From Cyanobacteria bacterium UBA6446 (GTDB taxonomy: Bacteria; Cyanobacteriota; Vampirovibrionia; Gastranaerophilales; Gastranaerophilaceae): a DNA stretch of 44,084 nt. Under the pieces are notes generated by a model. The model saw nothing but the letters and a program-made list of their open reading frames with translations, was not told the DNA's origin and searched no databases. Positions 8,202 to 16,852 of the stretch are shown piece by piece; within the stretch, counting starts at the first letter, position 1; each line of letters starts with the position of its first letter. The stretch lies in NCBI GenBank assembly GCA_002438405.1, contig DJOE01000001.1, forward strand, positions 1 to 44,084, written 5' to 3'. Made by a program: the position numbers and the translations under genes.

Positions 8202-8987
8202 ATGAAAAAGATTTCAGTAGTTATACCATGTTTTAATCAATCTGATTTTTTGTTAGATGCTATAAAATCAGTAATGAATTCAACATACAAAAATATAGAA
8301 GTTATTGTTGTTAATGATGGTTCTACTGATAAAACCTTAGATGAAATCTCTAATCTATTATCTCCTTTTGAAAATATAGTTCTAATAAATCAGCAAAATT
8401 CTGGAGTTTGTGTTGCAAGAAATAATGGGATTACTAAAGCCAGTGGGGAATATATTCTTCCCCTTGATGCTGATGACAAAATTGCAAAAACATATATTGA
8501 AAAAGCAATTGCAGTTTTAGAAAATAACCCAGATATTGGAATTGTTTATTGCGAAGCTGAATTTTTTGGCAACTACAAAAATAAAAAATGGAATTTAAAA
8601 CCCGCAACTCTTTATAATATGCTTATACAAAACAGAATTTTTCCATCTGGAGTTTATAGAAAATCAAAATTTTTTGAAGTTGGTGGCTATAAAAAAGAAA
8701 TGGAATTAGGGTGTGAAGACTGGGATTTTTGGCTTTCAATCATAGAAACAGGTTCAAAAATATATCAACTACCAGAAGTATTGTTTTACTATAGAAAACA
8801 GCAAAATGAACGGACAAAACGCTCGCTTAAACCTTTGAATTATTTAAAAATTCGGTTAAATATAATCAAATTTCATAAAAATTTGTACAATAAATTTGGT
8901 TTGAAAATGTATATTTTACTATGTTTTATGGTCTGTAAAAACTTTGTTGCTCATTTTTATAAATTAATAAGAGGTAAACTAAATTGA
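8202..8987 (+). CDS. Family 2 glycosyltransferase
   Basis: The 261-residue protein transfers a sugar from a nucleotide-sugar donor onto a growing surface glycan in the cytoplasm. The GT-A fold is clear: ISVVIPCFNQSDFLLDAIKSV at the start, VVNDGSTDKT (about 37-44), SGVCVARNNGI and the metal-binding DADD (89-92), then a GCEDWDFWLSI segment in the acceptor part. The sugar cannot be predicted. GGAAT lies upstream of the ATG at 8202. The next gene begins inside its stop codon, so the two are translated together. It starts the plus-strand polymer cluster that is damaged further downstream. Confidence 0.9.
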   Translation: MKKISVVIPCFNQSDFLLDAIKSVMNSTYKNIEVIVVNDGSTDKTLDEISNLLSPFENIVLINQQNSGVCVARNNGITKASGEYILPLDADDKIAKTYIEKAIAVLENNPDIGIVYCEAEFFGNYKNKKWNLKPATLYNMLIQNRIFPSGVYRKSKFFEVGGYKKEMELGCEDWDFWLSIIETGSKIYQLPEVLFYYRKQQNERTKRSLKPLNYLKIRLNIIKFHKNLYNKFGLKMYILLCFMVCKNFVAHFYKLIRGKLN

Positions 8988-10234
8988 AATTGTTGACGTT
9001 TATAAAAAGAAGCATATTTTTTGTTCCCAATGAAATTAAAACAACACTCATTCCTAAAAATTATAAAAAAGTTTTAAAAAGATTAAAAAAACAACTGGGT
9101 AAAGAAAAAATCAAAGTTGGTGTCTATAACAGTGAAAATTCGAAATGGGTTTATCAATCATTGTATGACGAGTTCAATAAAAGTAAATTATTTGAACCTT
9201 TTGTTCTATTAACTCTTCCAGAAATCTCAAGTTCTATAGATATAACAAAGTTACAGACGAATTATGAGTTTTTCAAAACAAAGAAAATGAATGTAGTATT
9301 TGCTTTTGATGTAAATAAAAAGAAACATATTCCTATAAATAAATTTGATGTTGATATCGTTTTTATTGACGAACCATGGTCAATATCTCCTTGTCAAGAT
9401 GTATATAGTATATCTAAAAAAGCTTTATGTTGCTATTGTAGCTATGGCTGTGGGACTTCAAATGGAAGAAATGAATACAATTCAAGGATTTTTAAACAAG
9501 TTTGGAAATATTTCTTAGATAATAAAACAGTAAAACAAGTTTTAATAAATCACGGATTAAAAGGGGATAATTTGGTTGTATCAGGAAGCATCAAACTTGA
9601 TGCCTACCTCTCTCCGCTTAATCCAACTAAACAATTATGGGAAACAAATAATTTCAGAATAATATATGCCCCTCATTTTTCATTTTCTAAGAATAGTATT
9701 TTAAAGTTTGGAACGTTTGATAAGTATTATAATTTTTTTCTTAATTTTGCCAAAAAACACCCTGAGTTTGAATTTGTATTCAAACCCCACCCAAACCTAA
9801 AAAAAGAAATTACTAAGCAGTATTTGATGACAGAAACAGAAACTGAAAAATATTATTCAGAATGGGCAAATCTTCCAAATTCGCATTTATACACAAATGG
9901 AGATTATTTTGATATTTTCAAAACTTCCGATTTGATGATAACAGATTGCAACTCATTTTTAAGTGAATATTTACCATCACAAAAACCTCTTATTCAATTA
10001 ATTTCCAACAATTCGGTTGGACTAAATTATTACAGAAATGAAATTTGTAAAGGATATTATAAAGTGCATAATTTAAAAGAATTGCAAGAAACATTAGAGA
10101 ATATTATACACAAAAAAACTGATACTTTATTAGGAGAGAGAAAAAGATGTCTAGATAAAATGATACTACCAAAAAACGGAGTAGCGAAATTCATTGAAAA
10201 CGATATTTTATCAGAAATTATGGAGAGTAAATGA
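8984..10234 (+). CDS. CDP-glycerol/polyol-phosphate transferase-like protein (TagB/TagF type)
   Basis: The 416-residue protein probably transfers glycerol- or ribitol-phosphate units, or a related residue, to a membrane-linked acceptor. The C-terminal half has the family features: IIYAPHFSFS, EFEFVFKPHPNL (about 257-268) and SDLMITDCNSFLSEYLPSQKPLI (about 309-331). The N-terminal half is divergent. It uses a TTG start at 8984 with GAGGT 8 bases upstream; the start overlaps the stop of the preceding glycosyltransferase. The ATG of the cytidylyltransferase overlaps its own stop. A GT-B-type glycosyltransferase is a less likely alternative. It appears intact, unlike the two genes that follow it. 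Confidence 0.75.
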   Translation: MKLLTFIKRSIFFVPNEIKTTLIPKNYKKVLKRLKKQLGKEKIKVGVYNSENSKWVYQSLYDEFNKSKLFEPFVLLTLPEISSSIDITKLQTNYEFFKTKKMNVVFAFDVNKKKHIPINKFDVDIVFIDEPWSISPCQDVYSISKKALCCYCSYGCGTSNGRNEYNSRIFKQVWKYFLDNKTVKQVLINHGLKGDNLVVSGSIKLDAYLSPLNPTKQLWETNNFRIIYAPHFSFSKNSILKFGTFDKYYNFFLNFAKKHPEFEFVFKPHPNLKKEITKQYLMTETETEKYYSEWANLPNSHLYTNGDYFDIFKTSDLMITDCNSFLSEYLPSQKPLIQLISNNSVGLNYYRNEICKGYYKVHNLKELQETLENIIHKKTDTLLGERKRCLDKMILPKNGVAKFIENDILSEIMESK

Positions 10235-10942
10235 ATATAGCCATAGTTTTTGCAGGAGGGACAGGACAAAGATTCTCAAATAACAATCTTCCAAAACAGT
10301 TTGTTGAAATTTTTGGCAAACCGATTATTGTCCATACTCTTGAGATTTTTCAAAAACACCCATCCATTGACAAAATTTATATCTCAATTCTAAAAGAATA
10401 TTATGATTTAATGAATGATTTGATTAAAAAATTTAATATTTATAAAGTTCGCAAAATAGTTTTAGGAGGAGAAACGGGGCAACACTCTATTTATAATGCA
10501 TTAAAAGCTGCTGAAAAAGAAAATCCAAAAGATTCAATTATTTTAATTCATGATGGAGTTAGACCTATACTTGATCATTATGTAATTTCTCAAAACATCC
10601 AAGACGTAAAGAATTTTGGAAACTCAATTACTTGTACTCCTTGCTATGAAACAATTTTAATAAGTGATACAGGAATTAATCCTAAAGAAATTCCATATAG
10701 AAAAAACACTTACGCAGCCCAAGCACCACAATGTTTTTACCTGAATGAAATTATTGATGCTCATGAAAAAATAAGAGAAAAAAATCCAAAATATATAGAC
10801 ATGATAGATTCTTGTACAATTTTTAATACTTTAGGCAAAAAAAACATACATGACAAAAGGAAATTTTGGTAATATTAAAGTTACAACGCCAAGAGATTTG
10901 TATATTTTAGAGGCATTATTAAAATACCGGAAAGAGACTTAA
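10231..10942 (+). pseudogene. IspD/TarI-like cytidylyltransferase, frameshifted
   Basis: The protein is a paralog of the intact enzyme at 32373-33116 and begins almost identically (MNIAIVFAGGTGQRFS, with AGGTGQR as the nucleotide-binding signature and LPKQF after it). It keeps LIHDGVRP and the TYAAQAPQ segment. At 10837-10844 there is a run of eight A; seven would keep the frame. As it stands the frame stops at 10872. With one A removed it continues as TYMTKGNFGNIKVTTPRDLYILEALLKYRKET and stops at 10940-10942, matching the end of the paralog. It is either a pseudogene, a sequence error in a homopolymer, or a gene rescued by slippage on the A run. The context (polyol-phosphate transferases) favours a TarI-type CDP-ribitol or CDP-glycerol role over isoprenoid synthesis. 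Confidence 0.8.
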
Positions 10943-10945
10943 CAT

Positions 10946-13246
10946 ATGCATTATAGCAATATAATTAACAGTAATACATTATATGATACAAAAACAATCA
11001 TAGATTCGGAGTTTATTGACTGGGAACAATTCCGAAATACAACAATTTTAATAACCGGAGCAACAGGTTTTATTGGAACTCAAATTGTTTTATCACTTGC
11101 TAATGCTTCTATGGAGTATAATTTAAATACAAAAATTATACTTTTGGTAAGAAGTAAAGAAAAAGCTAAAAGCTTGTTTTTTAATCAGCTAAAATTTGCA
11201 AATATAAAATTGTTTCAACAAGATATTAACAAAAAAATAAAATATAATGGATATGTTGACTATATAATACATACTGCCTCAAATACAAATTCAAAATCAT
11301 TTGTAGCCAACCCAGTCGAAACTATTTCTACAATAGTTGACGGGACAAAAAATATTCTTGAATTTGCGAAAGTGAAAAAAGTTAAAAGTGTTGTATTTCT
11401 TTCATCTATGGAGGTTTACGGAGAAATAAATTCTGAAACTCCAATAAAAGAAGATGATTTAGGTAAACTTGAATTACAAAATGAAAGAAATTCATATCCA
11501 CAAGCAAAACGACTTGTTGAAAATTTGTGCTATTCCTACTTTAAGGAGTACAATATACCGGTAAAAACAGCTAGATTATGCCAAATTATTGGAGCAAATA
11601 TACCATATAACGATTCAAGAGTTTTTGCTCAATTTGCGAGAAACGTTATAGAAAAGAAAGATATCGTGCTTTTCACAGACGGTTCAACAACCAGAAATTA
11701 TTGCTATATAACAGATTGTGTAACTGCTATATTTACAATTTTGCAAAAAGGGAAATCCGGTGAAAGCTACAATGTAGCAAATCAAGAAGCTATTTGTTCA
11801 ATTAAAGAAATGGCAGAAAAACTTTTAAGAAATACTGATTTAAAAATCAAATATGAAACACTAAAAAGCAATATTTATTTACCTAAAATTGTACTTTTAC
11901 TTGATACGGAAAAATTGGTTAATTTAGGTTGGAAAGCTCAAGTCTCACTGGAAGAAATGCTTTCAAAACTAGTTGACGGACTTTTGAGTCAACAAAATCA
12001 AGCTAAAATAAAATATTCTTTTAAAGATTATTTGAAAAATTATATTTGTTTCAAAAGCTTTGGTGGGTACAAAAATGCATACATATTTGGATTAAAAACA
12101 CGAATTCCAAGTACGTTTATTTCTGATTATATCTATAAATACCTTCCAATTGATAAAAAGAAAATAGTTTTTTGTAATTTTGGAGGAGTAGGATACGGTT
12201 GTAATCCTAAATATATAACGGAAGCACTTCTCAAGAAAAAAATTATAAAATAGTTTGGCTAACATCGACTGATAACATCAAACATAGCCAATTCCCTAAA
12301 TGTATTAAATTGATAAATATAAGTTCTGAAAGAGCATTATACGAACTTTCTACAGCAAAAATTTGGGTTGATAACGTTCATAAAATATCTTTTATAAAAC
12401 GTGGCTTGCAAAAAAGGAAGGGGCAAATCTATATACAAACTTGGCATGGATCACTCGGAATTAAAAAAATTAATGAAGATGCAAACCCAAATTTCTGGAA
12501 ATATTCTTTTTGGGGAAATAACTACCAAAAAGAAGTAGGCATGATAGATTTCATGATTTCAAACAGTGCATTTGAGACAAATGTTTACAAAAGTGCGATT
12601 ACAGATAAAGCAAAAATGGAAGAATTTGGACACCCTAGAAATGATATATTTTTCAAAGACAGCTCAAATTTAAAAGAAAAACTTTTTAAACAATTCAACC
12701 TCGACAAAAATTCGAAAATTTTGCTATATGTTCCGACATTTAGAGATAATGGGCATATAAACTGTTACAATATAGATTATATTTGGCGGAAATTGGAAGA
12801 TTTTTATAAGACTACATCCAAGACTTCAAAAATTTATTCCAACACTAATTCCTAAAAACAAAAACATTATTGATGTAACTTTATACCCTGATATTCAGGA
12901 GCTCTTAGCTATATCAGATATTGCTATAACTGATTATTCAAGTTGTATTTTTGATTTTATGCTTACAAAAAATCCCGCATTTATTTATGCAACAGATATT
13001 GAGGAATACAACAACGATAGAGGTTTTTATTATCCATTAGAAGAAACACCTTTCCCTATCGCAAGAAATATGGTTGAATTAATAAAAAATATTAAAGATT
13101 TTAATTCTTCCAACTATCAGATTAAAGTTAAAAAATTTTTAAAAGATAAAGGCTGTATTGAAGACGGTCATGCATCTGAAAGGGTTGTAAATCTGATACA
13201 AAAGATGGTATATCACAAAAATGACAACAAAAAATTTTCTGATTAG
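10946..13246 (+). pseudogene. SDR epimerase/reductase fused to a polyol-phosphate transferase, broken
   Basis: The first open part (10946-12253) is an extended short-chain dehydrogenase: ILITGATGFIG for NAD(P) binding, FLSSMEVYGE and a SYPQAKR active-site segment. It runs without a stop into the start of a TagB/TagF-like transferase (KIVFCNFGGVGYGCNPKYI, about residue 395 on). A run of seven A at 12236-12242 breaks the frame; eight would restore it. The transferase continues in another frame (12310-12855: IYIQTWHGSLGIKKI, FGHPRNDIFFKDSS). At 12780/12781 about 29 bases are missing compared with the intact paralog at 33119-34372, a true deletion. The last piece continues to 13246 with DYSSCIFDFM and GCIEDGHASERVV. 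In the intact cluster the two activities are separate genes. Confidence 0.82.
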
Positions 13247-13391
13247 TTCTTTAAAATACCGGCATGCTTTTTATTAGAAAATCCACTTGAATTTCAACGT
13301 GAAATTTAAAATTATAAAGAAAATTTAACATCTCAAACCTAGTTATAGATTTAAATATGCCTTAAATAATTATTTGACTTGAATTTCCCAC

Positions 13392-13421
13392 TTGTCAAAT
13401 CTTGGAAAATGTGTATATAAT
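13392..13421 (+). promoter_or_regulatory. Putative promoter of the methyltransferase gene group
   Basis: TTGTCA (13392-13397) and TATAAT (13416-13421) are 18 bases apart, about 57 bases before the first gene at 13478. I see no other clear signal in the 230-base gap between 13247 and 13477. Confidence 0.5.
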
Positions 13422-13477
13422 TGGGAATATAATGTACAAAAGATTGAAAACCCTTTGAGGAGAAGTGTTTTAGGTAG

Positions 13478-13825
13478 ATGAGTATTAAAATTGACAAAAA
13501 CATAAATAATAACTCAATCAAATACTCAAGCGGAGTAGTTACAGAGGACTCTGTAATTCAGAACATCTGTTCAAAAATAAATACTCCAACAAAACACAAA
13601 TGCGAACAGGCTTTACGCTACATGTATACATTCTTCATGGATCTCATTCGCTCAATTACGAGTTTTGAATTTTTCATTCGACCGGTTTTGAATGTAGAAA
13701 CAGAATTAAAAATTTGGAGTTTTTTGACCCTACAAATTCCTACAGTAACAGAGGAAAATCTTAAAAACTTAGTTAAAATTCGAGTAATATCAGACGCTGA
13801 CATAATTCCGTATCTCCTAGTGTAA
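13478..13825 (+). CDS. Hypothetical protein of 115 residues
   Basis: No family is recognised. The protein is small and soluble, with an opening MSIKIDKNINNNSIKYSSG and a helical middle (CEQALRYMYTFFMDLIRS). There is no signal peptide. It follows a good promoter, and AGGTAG lies just before the ATG. The methyltransferase begins 57 bases later on the same strand, so it is probably the first gene of that operon and could be a small phage-type regulator or structural cargo; nothing in the sequence decides this. Confidence 0.55.
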   Translation: MSIKIDKNINNNSIKYSSGVVTEDSVIQNICSKINTPTKHKCEQALRYMYTFFMDLIRSITSFEFFIRPVLNVETELKIWSFLTLQIPTVTEENLKNLVKIRVISDADIIPYLLV

Positions 13826-13882
13826 GTGCAATTTTTAGTTGCAAAAATTTCAAATTATTAAACTAATAAAGGAGATAAAATT

Positions 13883-15253
13883 ATGAAAGAAAATGTTAAT
13901 TTGGCAGAAATAGCCAATGTATTTCGTCATTTTACGAATGATATAATAGAGAGTAATTCTACTAATAACCTACAAATGGTGAATATTGATATAATTAGCT
14001 GCAATCTCAAAAATTTACGCAAGCATTCAAAAAAACAATTACAAAAGTTGAAAAATGCAATTAACAAAGTGGGTTACGTAAATCCGATTTTACTAGATGA
14101 AAACCATATAGTAATAGCAGGAGAATTACGCTTATTAGCTGCGAAAGAGCTAAAATTCACTCAAATTCCAGCAATTATTTTAAAAAATTTGACAAATGAA
14201 GAAGCAGATGCAATTCGAATTTTGGATAATAGGATTGCTGAAGACGGAGAGTGGAACTATGAAAATCTCAAAGTTGAAATCGAAAAGTTAATGAAATTTA
14301 ACTATTCATTTGAAGAGCTGGCTTTTGAAACAGTAGATTATGAAAAAATCTTTTTGAACAAGAATTCTGACAATAATAAAGTTCATAATTCAGATAAAGA
14401 AGATAAAAGTTGGTTGGATACAAATATACCTCCATTAGTTAATCAAGGAGACCTATGGAGATTAGGAGACCATTTTGTTTATTGTGGAAATTCTTTAACC
14501 ACTTGTTCATTTGAGATCGTAATGCAAGGTGAAAAAGCTCAAATAATAATAACAGATCCACCTTATAACTGTCCAATAAATGGTCATGTTTGTGGACTTG
14601 GGAAAATTAAGCATGATGAATTTGAAAATGCATCAGGCGAAATGACAGAACCAGAATTTGCAGAATTCATTTCAAAATTCATGCAAAATTTGGTAAAATT
14701 CTCCGTTGATGGTTCATTACATTATCTATTTATGGATTTTAATGGGCTTAATACACTTTTAAATGAGGGCAAAAAGATTTATTCTGAACTAAAAAATATT
14801 GCAGTTTGGAATAAAGGAGTTGGAGGAATGGGTGCTTTTTATCGTTCTCAACATGAAATGGTTCCAATATTTAAGAGTGGGAAAGCAAAACACCAAAATC
14901 ACATTCAACTTGGGAAAAACGGAAGATATAGAACAAACGTTTGGGATTATTCCGGAATTCGTGTAACAAATCCAGGTTCCCTAGATTTGTTAAGGCTTCA
15001 CCCCACAGTAAAGCCTGTTGCAATGTTACATGATATTTTGCTTGATGCCTCTTCTAAAAATGATGTTGTTCTTGACTGTTTTGGAGGTTCTGGTTCAACG
15101 CTAATAGCAGCAGAACGTTGTAGGCGCAGAGCTAGGCTTATTGAAATAAACCCTCGCTATTGTGATGTAATTATATATCGTTGGAGACAAGAAACAGGAA
15201 AAACTGCAAAACTAGTTAAAAATTATAAGGAGTTAGAAAATGGCACTAGATGA
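13883..15253 (+). CDS. ParB-like domain fused to a site-specific DNA methyltransferase
   Basis: The 456-residue protein has an N-terminal ParB/sulfiredoxin-like domain (about 32-125, with the HIVIAGELRLLAAKEL signature) and a C-terminal N6-adenine or N4-cytosine methyltransferase. The catalytic motif DPPY is at 225-228, and the S-adenosylmethionine-binding motif CFGGSGST at 399-406 comes after it, the order of the beta class. LHPTVKPVAM near 372-381 is also typical. AAAGGAG lies upstream of the ATG. Enzymes of this architecture are frequent in prophages and beside DUF5681 genes, as here; they often act as solitary methylases that protect phage or island DNA. No cognate endonuclease is adjacent. 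The Mrr enzyme at 6739 is too far and of a type that cuts modified DNA. Confidence 0.9.
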   Translation: MKENVNLAEIANVFRHFTNDIIESNSTNNLQMVNIDIISCNLKNLRKHSKKQLQKLKNAINKVGYVNPILLDENHIVIAGELRLLAAKELKFTQIPAIILKNLTNEEADAIRILDNRIAEDGEWNYENLKVEIEKLMKFNYSFEELAFETVDYEKIFLNKNSDNNKVHNSDKEDKSWLDTNIPPLVNQGDLWRLGDHFVYCGNSLTTCSFEIVMQGEKAQIIITDPPYNCPINGHVCGLGKIKHDEFENASGEMTEPEFAEFISKFMQNLVKFSVDGSLHYLFMDFNGLNTLLNEGKKIYSELKNIAVWNKGVGGMGAFYRSQHEMVPIFKSGKAKHQNHIQLGKNGRYRTNVWDYSGIRVTNPGSLDLLRLHPTVKPVAMLHDILLDASSKNDVVLDCFGGSGSTLIAAERCRRRARLIEINPRYCDVIIYRWRQETGKTAKLVKNYKELENGTR

Positions 15254-15338
15254 TAAAACCTTAAAATATATTGAACACTACAAAGCAATAAAAGAAAAAA
15301 AAAGAAAGCAGAAATGGCTAACGAACCCTACAAAGTAG
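15240..15338 (+). CDS. Small lysine-rich protein of 32 residues
   Basis: This frame starts inside the end of the methyltransferase gene and ends inside the start of the DUF5681 gene. AAGGAG lies 7 bases before its ATG at 15240, a strong ribosome binding site. The peptide begins MALDDKTLKYIEHYKAIKEK and is basic and helical. The overlaps and the good ribosome binding site suggest that it is translated and couples the two neighbours. No family is recognised. Confidence 0.5.
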   Translation: MALDDKTLKYIEHYKAIKEKKRKQKWLTNPTK

Positions 15339-15739
15339 GATATAAAAAACCTCCGGTAAGTAGCCAATTTAAAAAAGGACAATCAGGAAATCCAAGAGGG
15401 CGTAAGAAAAAGCCTATCCCAGAAACAATATACCAAGCACTATGTAATGAATTATGCCAAATGGTAACAATAGATAACCCCACTGGCAGTAAAGAAAAAT
15501 TACACATATTTGAACTTTTAGTTAAGTCAATTATCCAAGATGCAATAAAAAAAGATGGTATATCTCGAAAATTTATAATGGAAAACCTACTAAAATCCAG
15601 CATTATAGAAACTGTAAAAATGCTGATTGAAAAACAAAATCCGAAAGAGGAAGAATTTACACCGGAAGAACGAAGGCTGTTGTTGCAAGATTTGCATCAA
15701 TGGGTGTTTGAATTGACAAAGAACAATCCACAAATCTAA
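15314..15739 (+). CDS. DUF5681 family protein
   Basis: The 141-residue protein opens with the family signature KVGYKKPPVSSQFKKGQSGNP and a following RGRKKK stretch. The rest is helical. DUF5681 proteins have no proven role and are common in prophages, often next to terminase or methyltransferase genes, so a DNA-packaging or DNA-binding function is a guess. It is in the same run as the ParB-methyltransferase, and a terminator hairpin follows 5 bases after its stop. No terminase or capsid genes are present here, so this group looks like a prophage remnant. Confidence 0.75.
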   Translation: MANEPYKVGYKKPPVSSQFKKGQSGNPRGRKKKPIPETIYQALCNELCQMVTIDNPTGSKEKLHIFELLVKSIIQDAIKKDGISRKFIMENLLKSSIIETVKMLIEKQNPKEEEFTPEERRLLLQDLHQWVFELTKNNPQI

Positions 15740-15744
15740 CGAGG

Positions 15745-15776
15745 AGCCGTCACTGTTTTAAACTGTGGCGGCTTTT
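15745..15776 (+). terminator. Terminator after the methyltransferase/DUF5681 group
   Basis: AGCCGTCAC (15745-15753) pairs with GTGGCGGCT (15765-15773) with one G-U pair; TTT follows. Confidence 0.7.
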
Positions 15777-15835
15777 ACACTAATTCCTTCTGTTATAATT
15801 AGTTTTTAAACAAATTATATGCTATACTTAACGAT

Positions 15836-16849
15836 ATGGAAAATGAAATTATTATTTATCAAACGCAAGATGGTCAGACAAAAATTGACGTAAGATTAGA
15901 AAATGAAACAGTATGGCTTACGCAAAATCAAATGGCTGAGCTATTTCAAACGACTAAACAAAACGTAAGTTCACATATTAAAAATATTTTTGCAGAAGGA
16001 GAGCTTTCAGAAAATTCAACTGTCAAGGATTACTTGACAGTTCAACAAGAAGGAAACAGAAAGGTTTCAAGGAATGTTTCTCATTACAACTTAGATGTAA
16101 TTATTTCTGTCGGGTATAGAGTAAAATCGTTACGTGGTACACAATTCAGAATTTGGGCTACTCAAGTTTTAAAAGAGTACATGAAAAAAGGGTTTGCCTT
16201 AAATGATGATTTGCTAAAACAAGCTGGTGGTGGCGGTTACTGGAAAGAACTTTTAGAACGTATCAGAGATATTCGATCTTCTGAAAAAGTTTTTTATCGC
16301 CAGATTTTAGATATATATGCGACAAGTACAGATTATAATCCCAATGCCGAAGAAACTAAAATGTTTTTTAAAGTCGTACAAAATAAAATGCATTTTGCAG
16401 CTCATGGGCATACTGCAGCTGAAGTAATATACTTAAGAGCAGATAGTACAAAAAATAATATGGGCTTAACTGTTTTTAAAGGAAATCACCCGAGAAAAGA
16501 TGAAGTTACCGTTGCAAAAAACTATCTCAATGAAAAAGAATTAAATATTTTGAATAGGATAACATCAGCATATCTTGAATTTGCGGAATTGCAAGCAATT
16601 CGACAAGTCCCAATGACAATGAAAGATTGGATAGTGAAACTTGATGATTTTATAAAAATGACAGGAAGTGAACTTCTTAACAATCCCGGTAAAATCTCTA
16701 AACTTGAAGCTGAAAATAAAGCACTTGCCGAATATGCAAAATATAAAGAAACTATTAAAGATGAACTTTCAGAAGTTGAAAAACACTTCTTGGCATCTGT
16801 TAAACAAACGCAAAAACAGTTGGAGAAAAAAGCCCGCCCAGATAAATAA
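15836..16849 (+). CDS. RhuM family protein
   Basis: The 337-residue protein matches the RhuM (virulence protein) family: IIIYQTQDGQTKIDVRLENE, then VWLTQNQMAELFQTTKQNVS, an HTH-like segment, and IISVGYRVKSLRGTQFRIWA. The C-terminal part (about 145-290) has the HTAAEVIYLRAD segment and the tail is a coiled coil rich in Glu and Lys. The name comes from a gene in a Salmonella pathogenicity island; the molecular role is not established, though such genes are common in mobile islands and near restriction systems. The length is normal. It has no close same-strand partner: a terminator precedes it and the GHKL gene converges on it from 4 bases away. Confidence 0.85.
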   Translation: MENEIIIYQTQDGQTKIDVRLENETVWLTQNQMAELFQTTKQNVSSHIKNIFAEGELSENSTVKDYLTVQQEGNRKVSRNVSHYNLDVIISVGYRVKSLRGTQFRIWATQVLKEYMKKGFALNDDLLKQAGGGGYWKELLERIRDIRSSEKVFYRQILDIYATSTDYNPNAEETKMFFKVVQNKMHFAAHGHTAAEVIYLRADSTKNNMGLTVFKGNHPRKDEVTVAKNYLNEKELNILNRITSAYLEFAELQAIRQVPMTMKDWIVKLDDFIKMTGSELLNNPGKISKLEAENKALAEYAKYKETIKDELSEVEKHFLASVKQTQKQLEKKARPDK

Positions 16850-16852
16850 CTT

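Noticed and set aside
10231..10942. Isoprenoid-pathway IspD
   Set aside because: The fold would allow it, but both copies lie beside polyol-phosphate transferases and an SDR, so a TarI-like role was preferred.
13883..15253. Methyltransferase as the partner of the Mrr enzyme in a classical restriction-modification pair
   Set aside because: The genes are on opposite strands, 6 kb apart, and Mrr enzymes usually cut modified DNA, so a protective pairing is unlikely.
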